DNA from: Parvicella tangerina
Lineage (GTDB): Bacteria > Bacteroidota > Bacteroidia > Flavobacteriales_D > Parvicellaceae
Length of the DNA: 64,000 nt
NCBI RefSeq assembly: GCF_907165195.1
Contig: NZ_OU015584.1
Location: 3,482,978 to 3,546,977 of the forward strand
Reading direction: 5' to 3'
In this document: in pieces, positions 7,744-17,019 of the stretch
Position numbering within the stretch: position 1 is the stretch's first letter
Layout: every line of letters begins with the position of its first letter
The notes under the pieces: model-generated
Databases searched by the model: none
What the model was told of the DNA's origin: nothing
What the model saw: only the letters and a program-made list of their open reading frames with translations
Made by a program: the position numbers and the translations under genes

Positions 7744-9775
7744 CCTTTTGATAGTATTTTCTTCCTCCTTGGTCTACACAGACCACGTAAAGACCATCTG
7801 CGACATTATCTCCGAAACGTATAAGCACTTCGTTAGCATTGACGATTGATGTTACATTCACGCTATTCCCAGCGAGGTCAAACACCTCTACCCCCTCTAT
7901 ATTTTTTTGAATTGACGCTACAATCCGCACACTTCCGCTGAATGGATTAGGAAAAGCTCTTAAACCACCAGCAGACAAGTTCTCCATTCCGTCTGTTGCA
8001 GCTGTAATGTCCTGATAAAATAGTTTTTTTGCCCCATTAAAATTTTGACTATTAAACGTCAGCGAATTGCCGTTTTCATCAAAAAAAGCAACTTCCTCTA
8101 ACCCCGAAGTATCAATCACAAAGGACTGTTCTTCACCCAAATGATTCAACATTCGAACCTCCAATCCAAGTCCGCCATTTACCACCTCTGTAATAAATTC
8201 TAAGTCATTTCTTTGTTTCCAAAACTCTCCATACTCCTCAAAGGGAACTACTGCTTGAGTAGCCTCAAGACTATCAAGAAAAGCCTCCTGTGCGATCAAC
8301 TTCCAGCCTCTATTGGGGTGAATTAACAAGATAATCGCAGCATTGTTCCTATCATATCTTCGATTCACATCACTCCATATCGCTACCTTATCCATGTAGT
8401 TATTTTCTGTAATTGGGTCGCTTGAAAAAACATCAGAAATGGTCATAGGAATCTCTAACACATTACTGGGAACACCAGAGAAAGAGCTATTCCGAATCGC
8501 ATAATAAGGGAAATTTGTTAGAATATCGTTAGAAGAATACGTGCTACTAAATTCATAACCCAATGTATCCAGTGCCAGGGGCAAAGAGTCAGGATAAGCT
8601 AGGTGACCAGACCTCCAACTTCTGATCGAAACCCCAAAATCATCTTCCAGCAGGTTTTTAGACACCTCTGTTTCTCCCAGAATTGAACCCCCAATGGTCA
8701 TTCCCAAAAAATATACTGGCTGGTAGTTGGCAGGAGTATTACCCAGCTCACCAAAATAAAAAACGCTTTCGTCTCCGAAATCAGGAAAGTGACCCACAGA
8801 ATGCGAAGCGAGAACATGGCCCTGGTCTCTTACATAGGCCAATTCTTGATGACCTCCTACATAAAAATTAGTCATCCAGGCATCAGAAAGATACCTCACC
8901 GTAACATTGTATTGAGCCGATATACCGCGACTCGTCTCCGCATCCACAAAAGCCTGCATGGTATCAACAGCCGTTCTACTATCAATATCGTGTGTTAGAC
9001 AAACAACAGAAGAATAATTTCGAGGAGCTTCATACTTATAAACCTGGTTAGGAATGTGTTGACCTAATATATTTCTCACAATAAAGGCAAACACATCAGA
9101 GGAAGGTTCAAAGCCATTACTGTAGACTCTATGTGCATTAATATCCTGATTAATCCGAGGCCTAAAAATGACATCCCTGAAGTCTGGACCAAATGTATAT
9201 ACATGTCCACTACCTAACGCATTGTGCACGAGTGCTGATTTCCCGTTTTCAAAAGAACCCAATGATTCTCCAGAGGAAATAGTGTACGTCCTTGAATAAA
9301 ACGTTGAACCACTACTCTCCCTCCCCAGAGAGACAACCACCTCCATGGAGTCATCTACCTGATCAAAAAGATGTGGATTCATCATGGTATCCCAAGTAAC
9401 CGTGTACACCTCATTATTGGAGATAATAGAATCGATACCACATATCACCCCAAAGGTTGTATCTCTTAGATTCGAAGTGATTAAGACGCCACCATTTTGG
9501 ACGTAACTCTCTAATGCCGTCTTTTCAGTACTTGAAAACGCATCTTGTTTGATGCGTGAACCCGTTATTATTATTGGATAATCAAAAGCAGTGGTCAATT
9601 GCGAGGTCGAATCAAAAGGAACTCCTATTAAATCCAACATTTGCTCTACGGCTAAATATCTTGACCAGTTTGTTTCTGCATTCCTGGTAGTCATATCCAG
9701 TATCACCACCTTTCTGTCTTGACCGAAGCAACCAACTGCAAACGACAACAATACGACCAAAATACAACTCTTCAT
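7724..9775 (-). CDS. T9SS-secreted protein with NodB-like polysaccharide deacetylase domain
   Basis: A 683-residue exported protein. Residues 1-18 are a signal peptide ending GCFGQ. Residues 20-120 resemble a GATase/ThuA-like alpha/beta fold (KVVILDMTTRN, YPIIITGSRI, YVQNGGVLITSNL). From about 250 a NodB-like region follows, with the metal-site Asp pair in CLTHDIDSR and a histidine motif HSVGH near 325. The last 80 or so residues form a type A sorting domain (AFPNPFSG ... GLYVVCVDQGGRKYYQKVIL) for T9SS export and surface attachment. Likely acts on extracellular glycans, but catalysis is inferred only from the Asp/His motifs. Its 3' end overlaps glutathione peroxidase tail to tail. Confidence 0.75.
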   Translation of the reverse strand: MKSCILVVLLSFAVGCFGQDRKVVILDMTTRNAETNWSRYLAVEQMLDLIGVPFDSTSQLTTAFDYPIIITGSRIKQDAFSSTEKTALESYVQNGGVLITSNLRDTTFGVICGIDSIISNNEVYTVTWDTMMNPHLFDQVDDSMEVVVSLGRESSGSTFYSRTYTISSGESLGSFENGKSALVHNALGSGHVYTFGPDFRDVIFRPRINQDINAHRVYSNGFEPSSDVFAFIVRNILGQHIPNQVYKYEAPRNYSSVVCLTHDIDSRTAVDTMQAFVDAETSRGISAQYNVTVRYLSDAWMTNFYVGGHQELAYVRDQGHVLASHSVGHFPDFGDESVFYFGELGNTPANYQPVYFLGMTIGGSILGETEVSKNLLEDDFGVSIRSWRSGHLAYPDSLPLALDTLGYEFSSTYSSNDILTNFPYYAIRNSSFSGVPSNVLEIPMTISDVFSSDPITENNYMDKVAIWSDVNRRYDRNNAAIILLIHPNRGWKLIAQEAFLDSLEATQAVVPFEEYGEFWKQRNDLEFITEVVNGGLGLEVRMLNHLGEEQSFVIDTSGLEEVAFFDENGNSLTFNSQNFNGAKKLFYQDITAATDGMENLSAGGLRAFPNPFSGSVRIVASIQKNIEGVEVFDLAGNSVNVTSIVNANEVLIRFGDNVADGLYVVCVDQGGRKYYQKVILRSN

Positions 9776-9838
9776 AAAACTGTAATTATCAGTAAAGATA
9801 ACCCTAATCAGATGAATTTCTTCAAATGCCTTCCATCA

Positions 9839-9871
9839 ATTTTACCCTTTACGCTTTTATTTTACCCTTTA
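9839..9871. repeat. Tandem direct repeat ATTTTACCCTTTA, 20-bp period
   Basis: Two identical 13-base copies at 9839-9851 and 9859-9871, start to start 20 bases, about two helical turns. That spacing is typical of direct-repeat operators bound by LytTR-type response regulators. The copies lie 64-96 bases upstream of the T9SS deacetylase-like gene (minus) and about 250 bases upstream of the receptor gene (plus). Confidence 0.5.
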
Positions 9872-10069
9872 GATCATTGGTGAAAACAACTGCAAAACAC
9901 AAGGTTAAGATTAACTTTTTACAATCATTTTAACATACGTATATATTTACATTTAAAATTTACAAAATCAATTAAAATGAGGTTTAAATCACAATAATAA
10001 ATATTAATATCTATCTAATTAAAGTACGTATTTATGTATTTAACATTCATTTCATGGGAAAACTCAACC

Positions 10070-10077
10070 TAGCTTTG
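10070..10077 (+). promoter_or_regulatory. Bacteroidota -7 promoter element
   Basis: TAGCTTTG, an exact TAnnTTTG match 47 bases before the ATG at 10125. No clear -33 TTG. Confidence 0.4.
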
Positions 10078-10124
10078 TAGTCACATAAATAAGAATTACT
10101 AATTTGGCACAAACATTCAGGAAA

Positions 10125-12515
10125 ATGAAAAACATTTTAACTATTCTAACTACCCTTTTTATCATTGGAACTTCCTTCTCTCAGCAAACTGTTAAAGGAA
10201 AAGTAGTTGATTCAGAATCTAAATTTCCTTTACCAGGCGTTAATGTTCTGGTAATTAGTGACACCACAAAAACGTATGGAGCCGCTACTGATGTAAACGG
10301 AAACTTTAAAATCACTGATGTACCCTTGGGTAGACAGCAGTTGAAATTTTCATTTATTGGATACAACCCAAACATCATCACTATTGAAGTGAACTCGGGT
10401 AAAGAAACCGTTGCAAATGTGGAACTAGAAGAATCTTCCATGGAAATGGAGGAGTTCAAGGTGGTCGCTTCTGACAATAAGGAGGTAGCGAATGAAATGG
10501 CAGTGGTAAGCGCTCAACAGTTCTCTGTAGAAGAAACGAACCGATATGCAGGGAGCAGGGGTGATCCAGCAAGAATGGCATCGAATTTTGCTGGGGTACA
10601 GGGTGCTGATGATAGCCGGAACGATATAGTAGTTCGAGGAAACTCACCTCTAGGAGTAATATACAGAGTAGAGGGCATCACTATACCGAATCCAAATCAC
10701 TTTTCAATTGCAGGGTCCAGCGGTGGTCCGGTGAGTATTATCAATAACAAATCAATGGCGAATAGTGATTTCTTTACTGGGGCATTTCCTGCAGAGTACG
10801 GTAATAGTACTGCTGGTGTGTTTGATCTAAAGTTAAGAGCTGGTAATAATGAGAAATTCGAGTTCTCTGGTCAGTTTGGGTTTCTGGGGACAGAACTTCT
10901 TGCTGAAGGACCATTAAGCAAACAACATCGTTCTTCTTTTCTGGTCATGTACCGTTATTCTACCCTTACTTTATTCAGTTCACTCGGCATCAACATTGGA
11001 ACCTCCGCAGTACCTGGATATCAGGATTTTGCCGCTAAATTTAACTTCCCATTGAATAACGGAGGTAACTTGGCGATCTGGGGGCTGGGAGGAAAGAGCA
11101 ATATTGATATTTTGATCAGCAATCAAAAAGACACTTCAGAAGTGGACCTTTACGGTGAAAACACGAAAGACCAGTATTTTGGAACACAAATGTATGTAGG
11201 TGGGGTTACTTACACTCACCCATTAAATAAAAGCACCTACCTAAAATCTACGCTTACTACTAGTTTAGATCAGCAGAATTCGTTTCACGACACGATCTCC
11301 AGAAACATCACTTCAGAGGGGACGTTTGAGCTACTTGGAAAAGCACAGTACATGGCATACGAATTTAAAACACTTCGATTTTCTAGTGCAACATCTATCA
11401 ATAAGAAGTTTGGTAAAAAGGATGTCTTAAAGTTTGGGTACGTTGCAGACTACGCTGACTACAACTTTTTAGATAGTGTAACGACTAATTCTGCACTACA
11501 AACCTATCGATATCGATGGAATTCATCTGGAAGCTATTATTCGCTTCAACCTTATGTGAGTTGGAAGCACAAGTTCAGTGACAACCTAGTTCTTACTGCT
11601 GGTTTGAGCAGTTTCTACTATTCAATTGGAGATGCTTTCTCTCCCATAGAACCGCGTTTAGGATTGAAGTGGGACGCAACGAAAAAAGGCTCTTTCAGCT
11701 TTGGTCTTGGGCGACATTCACAAGCTCAGCCAACTTATACTTATTTTTACCTCAATCCAGGAAATTCTCAACCGCACAATACAGAGCTAGGGCTGACCTA
11801 TTCGAATCATATTGTTGCTGGCTATACCCATAAGTTCAACAAGAACCTAGGAGGTAAAATTGAAACTTACTACCAATCGCTATCGGGAATTCCGGTGGAA
11901 ACAGATTCATCTTCCTTTGCGCTAACCAATGCAGGAGGCGGTTTCTCAAGATTGTTTCCTGATACACTACAAAACACTGGCACCGGGTATAATTATGGCG
12001 TAGAAGTTACCCTGCAACGATATTTTAGCGGAAACTGGCACGCCATGTTCACGGGATCTCTGTATAATTCAAGATATGTTGGTTCTGATGGAATTGAGAG
12101 AAACACTTCATACAACGGTATTTATGCGGTTAACTTCTTGGCGGGAAAAGAGTTCGTTATTAAAGAAAGAAAAACCATTGGAATCGGAGTGAAAGTTACT
12201 TCTGCAGGAGGTAAAAGATATGGAGAAGTTGACACTACTGCATCCAACTTACAAGGTGAAGTAGTTTTTACTGATAACAACTTTAACGAATATCAATTTG
12301 ACAACTACTTTAGATTTGATCTCAAGTTAACTTTCAAAGCAAATACAGAAAAGGTAACTCATGAAATTGGTCTTGATCTGGTCAACTTATTGAATACGAA
12401 GAATATTCTGAGTTTATCCTATGCTCCAGTACCTGGCGATCCAAGTGCGAACCCTATTCGTGAGAATTATCAGTTAGGCTTCCTACCCATCTTTTATTAC
12501 CGCATCGACTTTTAA
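10125..12515 (+). CDS. TonB-dependent receptor with carboxypeptidase-like N-domain
   Basis: Outer-membrane active transporter of about 796 residues. An N-terminal signal peptide (MKNILTILTTLFIIGTSFSQ) is followed by a carboxypeptidase-regulatory-like domain (GKVVDSESKFPLPGVNVLV, residues 24-105), a plug domain (NDIVVRGNSPLGVIYRVEGI), and a 22-strand type barrel ending YYRIDF. The frame extends upstream to a TTG at 10104, but the signal peptide starts at the ATG at 10125. No SusD partner follows, so it is not a classical SusCD glycan importer. The substrate (siderophore, metal or peptide) cannot be read from sequence. The next gene starts one base after its stop. Confidence 0.9.
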   Translation: MKNILTILTTLFIIGTSFSQQTVKGKVVDSESKFPLPGVNVLVISDTTKTYGAATDVNGNFKITDVPLGRQQLKFSFIGYNPNIITIEVNSGKETVANVELEESSMEMEEFKVVASDNKEVANEMAVVSAQQFSVEETNRYAGSRGDPARMASNFAGVQGADDSRNDIVVRGNSPLGVIYRVEGITIPNPNHFSIAGSSGGPVSIINNKSMANSDFFTGAFPAEYGNSTAGVFDLKLRAGNNEKFEFSGQFGFLGTELLAEGPLSKQHRSSFLVMYRYSTLTLFSSLGINIGTSAVPGYQDFAAKFNFPLNNGGNLAIWGLGGKSNIDILISNQKDTSEVDLYGENTKDQYFGTQMYVGGVTYTHPLNKSTYLKSTLTTSLDQQNSFHDTISRNITSEGTFELLGKAQYMAYEFKTLRFSSATSINKKFGKKDVLKFGYVADYADYNFLDSVTTNSALQTYRYRWNSSGSYYSLQPYVSWKHKFSDNLVLTAGLSSFYYSIGDAFSPIEPRLGLKWDATKKGSFSFGLGRHSQAQPTYTYFYLNPGNSQPHNTELGLTYSNHIVAGYTHKFNKNLGGKIETYYQSLSGIPVETDSSSFALTNAGGGFSRLFPDTLQNTGTGYNYGVEVTLQRYFSGNWHAMFTGSLYNSRYVGSDGIERNTSYNGIYAVNFLAGKEFVIKERKTIGIGVKVTSAGGKRYGEVDTTASNLQGEVVFTDNNFNEYQFDNYFRFDLKLTFKANTEKVTHEIGLDLVNLLNTKNILSLSYAPVPGDPSANPIRENYQLGFLPIFYYRIDF

Positions 12516-12516
12516 C

Positions 12517-13005
12517 GTGCTAGAGGAATACAAGTCATATTTAGAAGAAGCCAAAACGAACCGAAAACGCTATAAGAAAAAAGCACAAACGTTCAAAAAG
12601 CTAAAAGACAAAGACCTAGACAATTTGATGCATGAAGCACATGATGAAGCGTTTAATTGCATCGACTGTCTTCAGTGTGCGAATTGTTGTAAAACTACCG
12701 GGCCCTTATTCACGCAAAAAGATATTGAGCGAATTGCCAAACACCTCAGAATAAAACCAGGAGAGTTTATCGAAAACTACCTTAAAAGAGATGAAGACGA
12801 TGATTACGTGCTGCAATCTACGCCCTGCACTTTTCTGGGTGCGGATAATTATTGTAGCATTTATGAGGTTCGCCCAAAAGCGTGTGCTGAGTATCCGCAT
12901 ACGGATATGCGAAATCAAAAACGTATTCTCCATTTAACGTTAAAAAATGCAGAGATGTGTCCTGCCGTAGCACTAAGCTTAAAACGATTGATTGAAACCG
13001 TCTAA
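12517..13005 (+). CDS. YkgJ-family cysteine cluster protein
   Basis: A 162-residue protein with the YkgJ pattern: CIDCLQCANCC around residues 48-58, then CTFLGADNYCSIYEVRPKAC further on, the Cys set thought to bind an Fe-S cluster or zinc. The N-terminal 35 residues are highly charged. Starts at GTG (12517), one base after the receptor stop, so it is translationally linked to the receptor gene; the charged N-terminus is usual for Bacteroidota homologues, which supports this start. Function unknown. Ends with a 4-base overlap with the convergent membrane protein gene. Confidence 0.82.
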   Translation: MLEEYKSYLEEAKTNRKRYKKKAQTFKKLKDKDLDNLMHEAHDEAFNCIDCLQCANCCKTTGPLFTQKDIERIAKHLRIKPGEFIENYLKRDEDDDYVLQSTPCTFLGADNYCSIYEVRPKACAEYPHTDMRNQKRILHLTLKNAEMCPAVALSLKRLIETV

Positions 13006-14405
13006 GTATCCTCCCCTTTCTTCGCTTTGTCGTAATCGGGTTCTTCGAGCGCCTCCCAATATCCTTTAACAGGGTCTCGATCCCAAAAATTCATCCAGTA
13101 AGCTTCTTTTGTCATACCATGATAGTGGATGGAACCGTACCTATACCTTGCTGTTTGAAATAGATTTAAGCCCGTCAGTAAAATTGCAACAACTGAAAAA
13201 CTAACTATACCAATCCAGTGCTTTCTGATCCAGTCCACCCAAACTCCCATTGACAAGGCTAGCAAAGCATATGCTTCTATCATTGGTCGAGACCCAAAAC
13301 TACCACCATACCACCAACACCACCAACTAAAAACCACGTAAAGATGAATGGGTAAGTAAATTGCCAGAGGCCAGAAAAGTTCTCGTTTCTTAAAGTAAGA
13401 TAAGGCAATGCCAAGAATGGAAAAGATCATTATTGGAGTGTACAACAGCCATCCTTTTCGGTAGCTAAACAGTCCCTCCAAAATGTGGGGATTATCGAAG
13501 AAAAATCGCTCATCTGAGTAAGAGTAGTATATCCAACTGCCAGAATTCATCTTCCAAAAAAGTAACTGAGGGAATATCACGAGAAAAGCGCTCATTGCAA
13601 GAAGAAGTATCTGCTTGTAACGAGCTATTATTAAACTGAATCGGTCTTTGAACTCTGACCAACTTGCCACTTTTACCAGGAGCGGAAAAATGAACACAAA
13701 AATATTCACTGGCCGAACTAAAACAATTATTCCACCAATAACACCGATCAAAGCAGCTTTTTGCCAGGTTTGTTTTTCATGCCAGATCACTGACAAATAG
13801 CCAAACACAGAAAAAAGCGAAAATGAATACGCATGAGACATTGCGGGCTCCGTAGATCCGTAATAATACAGGTTAGTAGCAAATATCGTCAGCAGCATCA
13901 CTACGGCAGTGACTCCATCGTTAAAAAACCTTAGTAGTAAGCGTCTTAGAAAAAAGAAGCCAACAATCAAGTAGCACACCGAAGACAACACTAAAAAGAA
14001 CTCATACGGAGGGGAAAAACCATCTGGTTCATAATTCGTGAAATTCTTCGTGTAAAAATCTGCCATAAGAAAGAACGGCATGTACAAATAAGCCATTCCC
14101 ATAGACGTTTTTATCACGTGGGCATCTCTCCCCTCAACAGGGATTGGCCAAATCTCGCAATCCTGTCCAAAGGTAGTTCCCGGCTCTACTGCAAAATTAA
14201 AGGAAAGGTCTTCGTAAATAAATGCTGCTGGTAAATAGGCGTAAAAACTAGCCACATCGTTATTGATCACTGCCCTGTGGCACTTCTCTCCAACCTTCCA
14301 CAACTTAAGATTAAACATAGACCAGATGAGGGCAACAGCTATGATTAATAAGCTGAGGCCCGACCAGGAAAACCTGATCTTTTTATTTTTCAAGACTGAA
14401 AGCAT
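13002..14405 (-). CDS. Polytopic membrane protein, GT-C glycosyltransferase-like
   Basis: 467 residues with roughly ten hydrophobic segments: one at the N-terminus, then a periplasmic loop of about 80 residues, then a dense set to the C-terminus. The arrangement (first TM, long first external loop with acidic residues, later LVRPVNIFVFIFPL) resembles GT-C fold glycosyltransferases such as the PMT/ArnT group that use lipid-linked sugars, but I see no decisive catalytic motif. No sugar-metabolism genes lie next to it. A near -7 element (CAACTTTG) ends 4 bases before the ATG, so its mRNA may be leaderless. Confidence 0.55.
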   Translation of the reverse strand: MLSVLKNKKIRFSWSGLSLLIIAVALIWSMFNLKLWKVGEKCHRAVINNDVASFYAYLPAAFIYEDLSFNFAVEPGTTFGQDCEIWPIPVEGRDAHVIKTSMGMAYLYMPFFLMADFYTKNFTNYEPDGFSPPYEFFLVLSSVCYLIVGFFFLRRLLLRFFNDGVTAVVMLLTIFATNLYYYGSTEPAMSHAYSFSLFSVFGYLSVIWHEKQTWQKAALIGVIGGIIVLVRPVNIFVFIFPLLVKVASWSEFKDRFSLIIARYKQILLLAMSAFLVIFPQLLFWKMNSGSWIYYSYSDERFFFDNPHILEGLFSYRKGWLLYTPIMIFSILGIALSYFKKRELFWPLAIYLPIHLYVVFSWWCWWYGGSFGSRPMIEAYALLALSMGVWVDWIRKHWIGIVSFSVVAILLTGLNLFQTARYRYGSIHYHGMTKEAYWMNFWDRDPVKGYWEALEEPDYDKAKKGEDT

Positions 14406-14524
14406 GTAACAAAGTTGCTAAATCCATTTATTTAAAAAAATTTAAGTTTCGATTTGGGCACATTTTTTAATCACAGTTATTACCTTTACGAGTATAATTT
14501 TAATAACTAAAAAACTTAATAATT

Positions 14525-15133
14525 ATGGCTTTTGAATTACCAAATTTACCTTATGCATACGATGCATTAGAACCACATATTGATGCAAGAACAATGGAGA
14601 TTCACCATGGCAAGCATCATGCTGGATATACAAACAAATTAAACGCAGCGATTGAAGGATCAGACCTTGCTGGAAAGTCTATTGAAGACATTCTAAAAGG
14701 AATGGACATGAATAATGGAGCTGTTAGAAACAATGGTGGTGGTTTTTATAATCACTCGTTGTTTTGGGAAGTGATGTCTCCGAATGGTGGCGGACAACCT
14801 TCTGGAGCTTTGGCTGATGCCATTAATGCTGCTTACGGTTCTTATGATGGTTTTAAAGATGCTTTCTCTAATGCTGCTGCAACTCGATTCGGTTCGGGAT
14901 GGGCTTGGCTTTGCGTTCACCCAGGAGGGAAAGTAGAAGTTTGTTCTTCAGCTAACCAAGATAATCCATTGATGCCAGGAATTGGATGTGGAGGATTCCC
15001 TATCTTAGGTTTAGATGTTTGGGAGCACGCTTATTACCTAAACTATCAAAACAGAAGACCTGACTATATCAGCGCTTTCTTTAATGTGATCAACTGGGAT
15101 AAGGTTGCTGAATTATACGAAGCGAACAAGTAA
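14525..15133 (+). CDS. sodA: Superoxide dismutase, Mn/Fe family
   Basis: Converts superoxide to peroxide and oxygen in the cytoplasm. 202 residues, no signal peptide. Metal ligands His27 (MEIHHGKHH), His77 ([10 protein letters not shown]), Asp164 and His168 (LDVWEHAYY) are all present. The active-site Gln in the NQDNPLMP segment (about 145) and GGG before FYNH favour the Mn-type subgroup, though cambialistic enzymes look the same. Single-gene transcript ended by a strong terminator at 15157-15189. The promoter is unclear: TACCTTTA at 14481 is one base off the -7 consensus. Confidence 0.96.
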   Translation: MAFELPNLPYAYDALEPHIDARTMEIHHGKHHAGYTNKLNAAIEGSDLAGKSIEDILKGMDMNNGAVRNNGGGFYNHSLFWEVMSPNGGGQPSGALADAINAAYGSYDGFKDAFSNAAATRFGSGWAWLCVHPGGKVEVCSSANQDNPLMPGIGCGGFPILGLDVWEHAYYLNYQNRRPDYISAFFNVINWDKVAELYEANK

Positions 15134-15156
15134 TCAGAATATTGATTGTAAATTTA

Positions 15157-15189
15157 CCCAGACACTCCCAAGGAGGTCTGGGTTTTTTT
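15157..15189 (+). terminator. Intrinsic terminator of sodA
   Basis: CCCAGAC (15157-15163) pairs with GTCTGGG (15176-15182), with an inner CTCC/GGAG stem, followed by seven T residues (15183-15189). The last T directly precedes the ATG of the next gene. Confidence 0.9.
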
Positions 15190-15585
15190 ATGGCTAAAAA
15201 ATTGTTTACCATATTGGTCTTGATGCTGTTCACGCTCTCAATGAGTGCGCAAAAATCTGCTATTCTGCCACAACCTCAGTTTCAATTCTTGAAGGGGAAA
15301 AATATCCTGAATCTCAGAAAGCGCAAAACAGCTGATCATTCAAAAGTTGTAGCAGCCAGTCTTGACATTACGCTGGGCTTATTTGGCGTTCATCGACTGT
15401 ATTTAGGTACTTCTCCGCAGATTCCCGTAATCTACACGCTAACATTAGGTGGGGGCGGCTTTCTTGTATTGTCTGATTTAGGAGTCATTCTTTTTACAAA
15501 AGATCTGGAGCAGTATGCAGACAACCCTCATGTGATCATGTGGGCGGATGCTAACAAAGAAAAAAGCCCTCAGCTGGAGGACTGA
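15190..15585 (+). CDS. Exported TM2-like membrane protein
   Basis: 131 residues starting MAKKLFTIL. A signal peptide (to SMSAQ) is followed by a basic stretch and a pair of hydrophobic helices with the TM2-like turn LGLFGVHRLYLG (about residues 78-89), then a GGGGF linker and a second helix. The frame extends upstream to a TTG at 15142, but that would cross the sodA terminator; the ATG at 15190 gives the signal peptide. The start codon abuts the terminator U-run with no leader, so expression depends on read-through or a promoter inside the hairpin. The last nine codons lie inside the terminator of the facing acc operon. Function unknown. Confidence 0.65.
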   Translation: MAKKLFTILVLMLFTLSMSAQKSAILPQPQFQFLKGKNILNLRKRKTADHSKVVAASLDITLGLFGVHRLYLGTSPQIPVIYTLTLGGGGFLVLSDLGVILFTKDLEQYADNPHVIMWADANKEKSPQLED

Positions 15586-15592
15586 AGGCTTT
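15558..15592 (-). terminator. Intrinsic terminator of the acc/fab operon, embedded in a coding region
   Basis: On the minus strand AAAGCCTTCAG (15592-15582) pairs with CTGAGGGCTTT (15573-15563) with one mismatch, followed by a U-rich run. It is 27 bases past the accC stop and overlaps the last codons of the TM2-like gene on the other strand. Confidence 0.85.
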
Positions 15593-15618
15593 AGGAGATT
15601 AGTTATATCTAAAACGCT

Positions 15619-16995
15619 TTAAGGCTCTTTCAGTTCGAACGTTTCCATAAACTTTGTGGTAAAGTTTCCTTTACAGAAATCTTCATCTTGCATCAATTGC
15701 TGATGGAACGGAATGGTTGTTTTTACTCCTTCTATGATATATTCATCCAGGGCTCTTCTCATCTTCTTAATGGCTTCTTCTCTTGTTTGAGCCACTACAA
15801 TCAATTTAGAGATCATGGAATCATAGTAGGGAGGAATTAAATATCCTGCGTAAGCATGGGTGTCAATTCTTACTCCATGTCCACCTGGCTTGTGATAATT
15901 CGTGATCTTACCTGGTGAAGGTCTAAACCCATTGAATGGATCCTCGGCATTAATTCTACATTGAATAGAATGCATTGCTGGGAAATAATCTTCTCCAGAG
16001 ATCTTATGGCCAGCAGCAATTTTGATCTGTTCTTTAATCAGGTCATAGTTAACTACTTCTTCCGTAATGGTATGCTCAACCTGAATACGCGTGTTCATCT
16101 CCATGAAATAGAAGTTCCTGTGCTTATCCACCAAGAATTCAACCGTACCTACACCCTCGTAGTTAACTGCCAGCGCAGCTTTCTTGGCTGCTTCCCCCAT
16201 ATCCTTTCTCAACTTATCCGTCATGAATGGAGAGGGAACCTCCTCAACTAGTTTTTGGTGCCTTCTTTGAATCGAACAATCTCTTTCTGAGAGGTGACAA
16301 ACATTTCCGTATTGATCTGCTGCTATCTGAATTTCGATGTGTCTGGGTTCTTCCACGAACTTCTCCAGATACATGCCGTCATTTCCAAAGGCAGCTCCAG
16401 CTTCTTGACGTGCACTGTGCCAACCTTCTTCAAACTCCTCATCGTTGTTACACACTCTCATTCCTTTACCACCACCACCAGCTGTAGCTTTCAGCATAAC
16501 CGGGTAACCAATTTTATTCGCCAATTTTAACCCTTGCTCAAGATCCTTCAGAATCCCTTCAGAACCGGGCACACAAGGCACTTTTGCTTTCTTCATGGTA
16601 GCTTTAGCCGTTGCTTTATCTCCCATACCTTCAATCTGCTCAGGCAATGCACCAATGAACTTGATATCATTTTCCTGGCAGATTCTGGAGAAATTCGCAT
16701 TCTCTGATAGAAATCCATACCCAGGGTGAATGGCGTCAGCATTGGTGATCTCTGCCGCTGCCATAATGTTTGGAATCTTTAAATAAGACTCTGAACTAGA
16801 TGGAGGTCCGATACAAACTGCTTCGTCCGCAAAGCGCACGTGCAAACTATCTTTATCAGCCGTACTGTACACAGCCACGGTCTTTATGCCCATTTCTTTA
16901 CATGTTCTAATTACCCTAAGTGCAATTTCTCCACGGTTGGCAATTAGAATTTTCTTGAACATAAAATCTTCTTTTTTAGCTCTTCTTTTAGCCAT
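15619..16995 (-). CDS. accC: Acetyl-CoA carboxylase, biotin carboxylase subunit
   Basis: ATP-grasp enzyme that carboxylates biotin on AccB, first half of malonyl-CoA synthesis. The canonical start [21 protein letters not shown] is at residue 12 (ATG at 16962); an in-frame ATG at 16995 adds a basic 11-residue leader [12 protein letters not shown] keep the longer form but the shorter is equally likely. Glycine-rich ATP loop [13 protein letters not shown], biotin-site [13 protein letters not shown] and [15 protein letters not shown] are all present. About 450 residues is normal. It follows accB by 24 bases. Confidence 0.96.
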   Translation of the reverse strand: MAKRRAKKEDFMFKKILIANRGEIALRVIRTCKEMGIKTVAVYSTADKDSLHVRFADEAVCIGPPSSSESYLKIPNIMAAAEITNADAIHPGYGFLSENANFSRICQENDIKFIGALPEQIEGMGDKATAKATMKKAKVPCVPGSEGILKDLEQGLKLANKIGYPVMLKATAGGGGKGMRVCNNDEEFEEGWHSARQEAGAAFGNDGMYLEKFVEEPRHIEIQIAADQYGNVCHLSERDCSIQRRHQKLVEEVPSPFMTDKLRKDMGEAAKKAALAVNYEGVGTVEFLVDKHRNFYFMEMNTRIQVEHTITEEVVNYDLIKEQIKIAAGHKISGEDYFPAMHSIQCRINAEDPFNGFRPSPGKITNYHKPGGHGVRIDTHAYAGYLIPPYYDSMISKLIVVAQTREEAIKKMRRALDEYIIEGVKTTIPFHQQLMQDEDFCKGNFTTKFMETFELKEP

Positions 16996-17019
16996 AATAA
17001 TGCTATTATATGTTACTGA

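Larger units (their letters stand above)
9776..10124. promoter_or_regulatory. Divergent intergenic region upstream of the TonB-dependent receptor
   Basis: AT-rich, with no ORF of note. It holds a 13-bp direct repeat (9839-9871) on the side of the T9SS gene and an exact -7 element (10070-10077) on the side of the receptor gene; both are listed separately. Confidence 0.5.

Noticed and set aside
9839-9871. Possible CRISPR-like repeat
   Set aside because: Only two 13-base copies, no further units and no cas genes; more likely an operator.
14453-14488. sodA promoter from TTTG (14453) and TACCTTTA (14481)
   Set aside because: The 24-base spacing is too long and the -7 element has one mismatch; not firm enough to list.
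15142-15189. TTG-initiated N-terminal extension of the TM2-like protein
   Set aside because: It would translate through the sodA terminator, and a proper signal peptide begins at the ATG at 15190.
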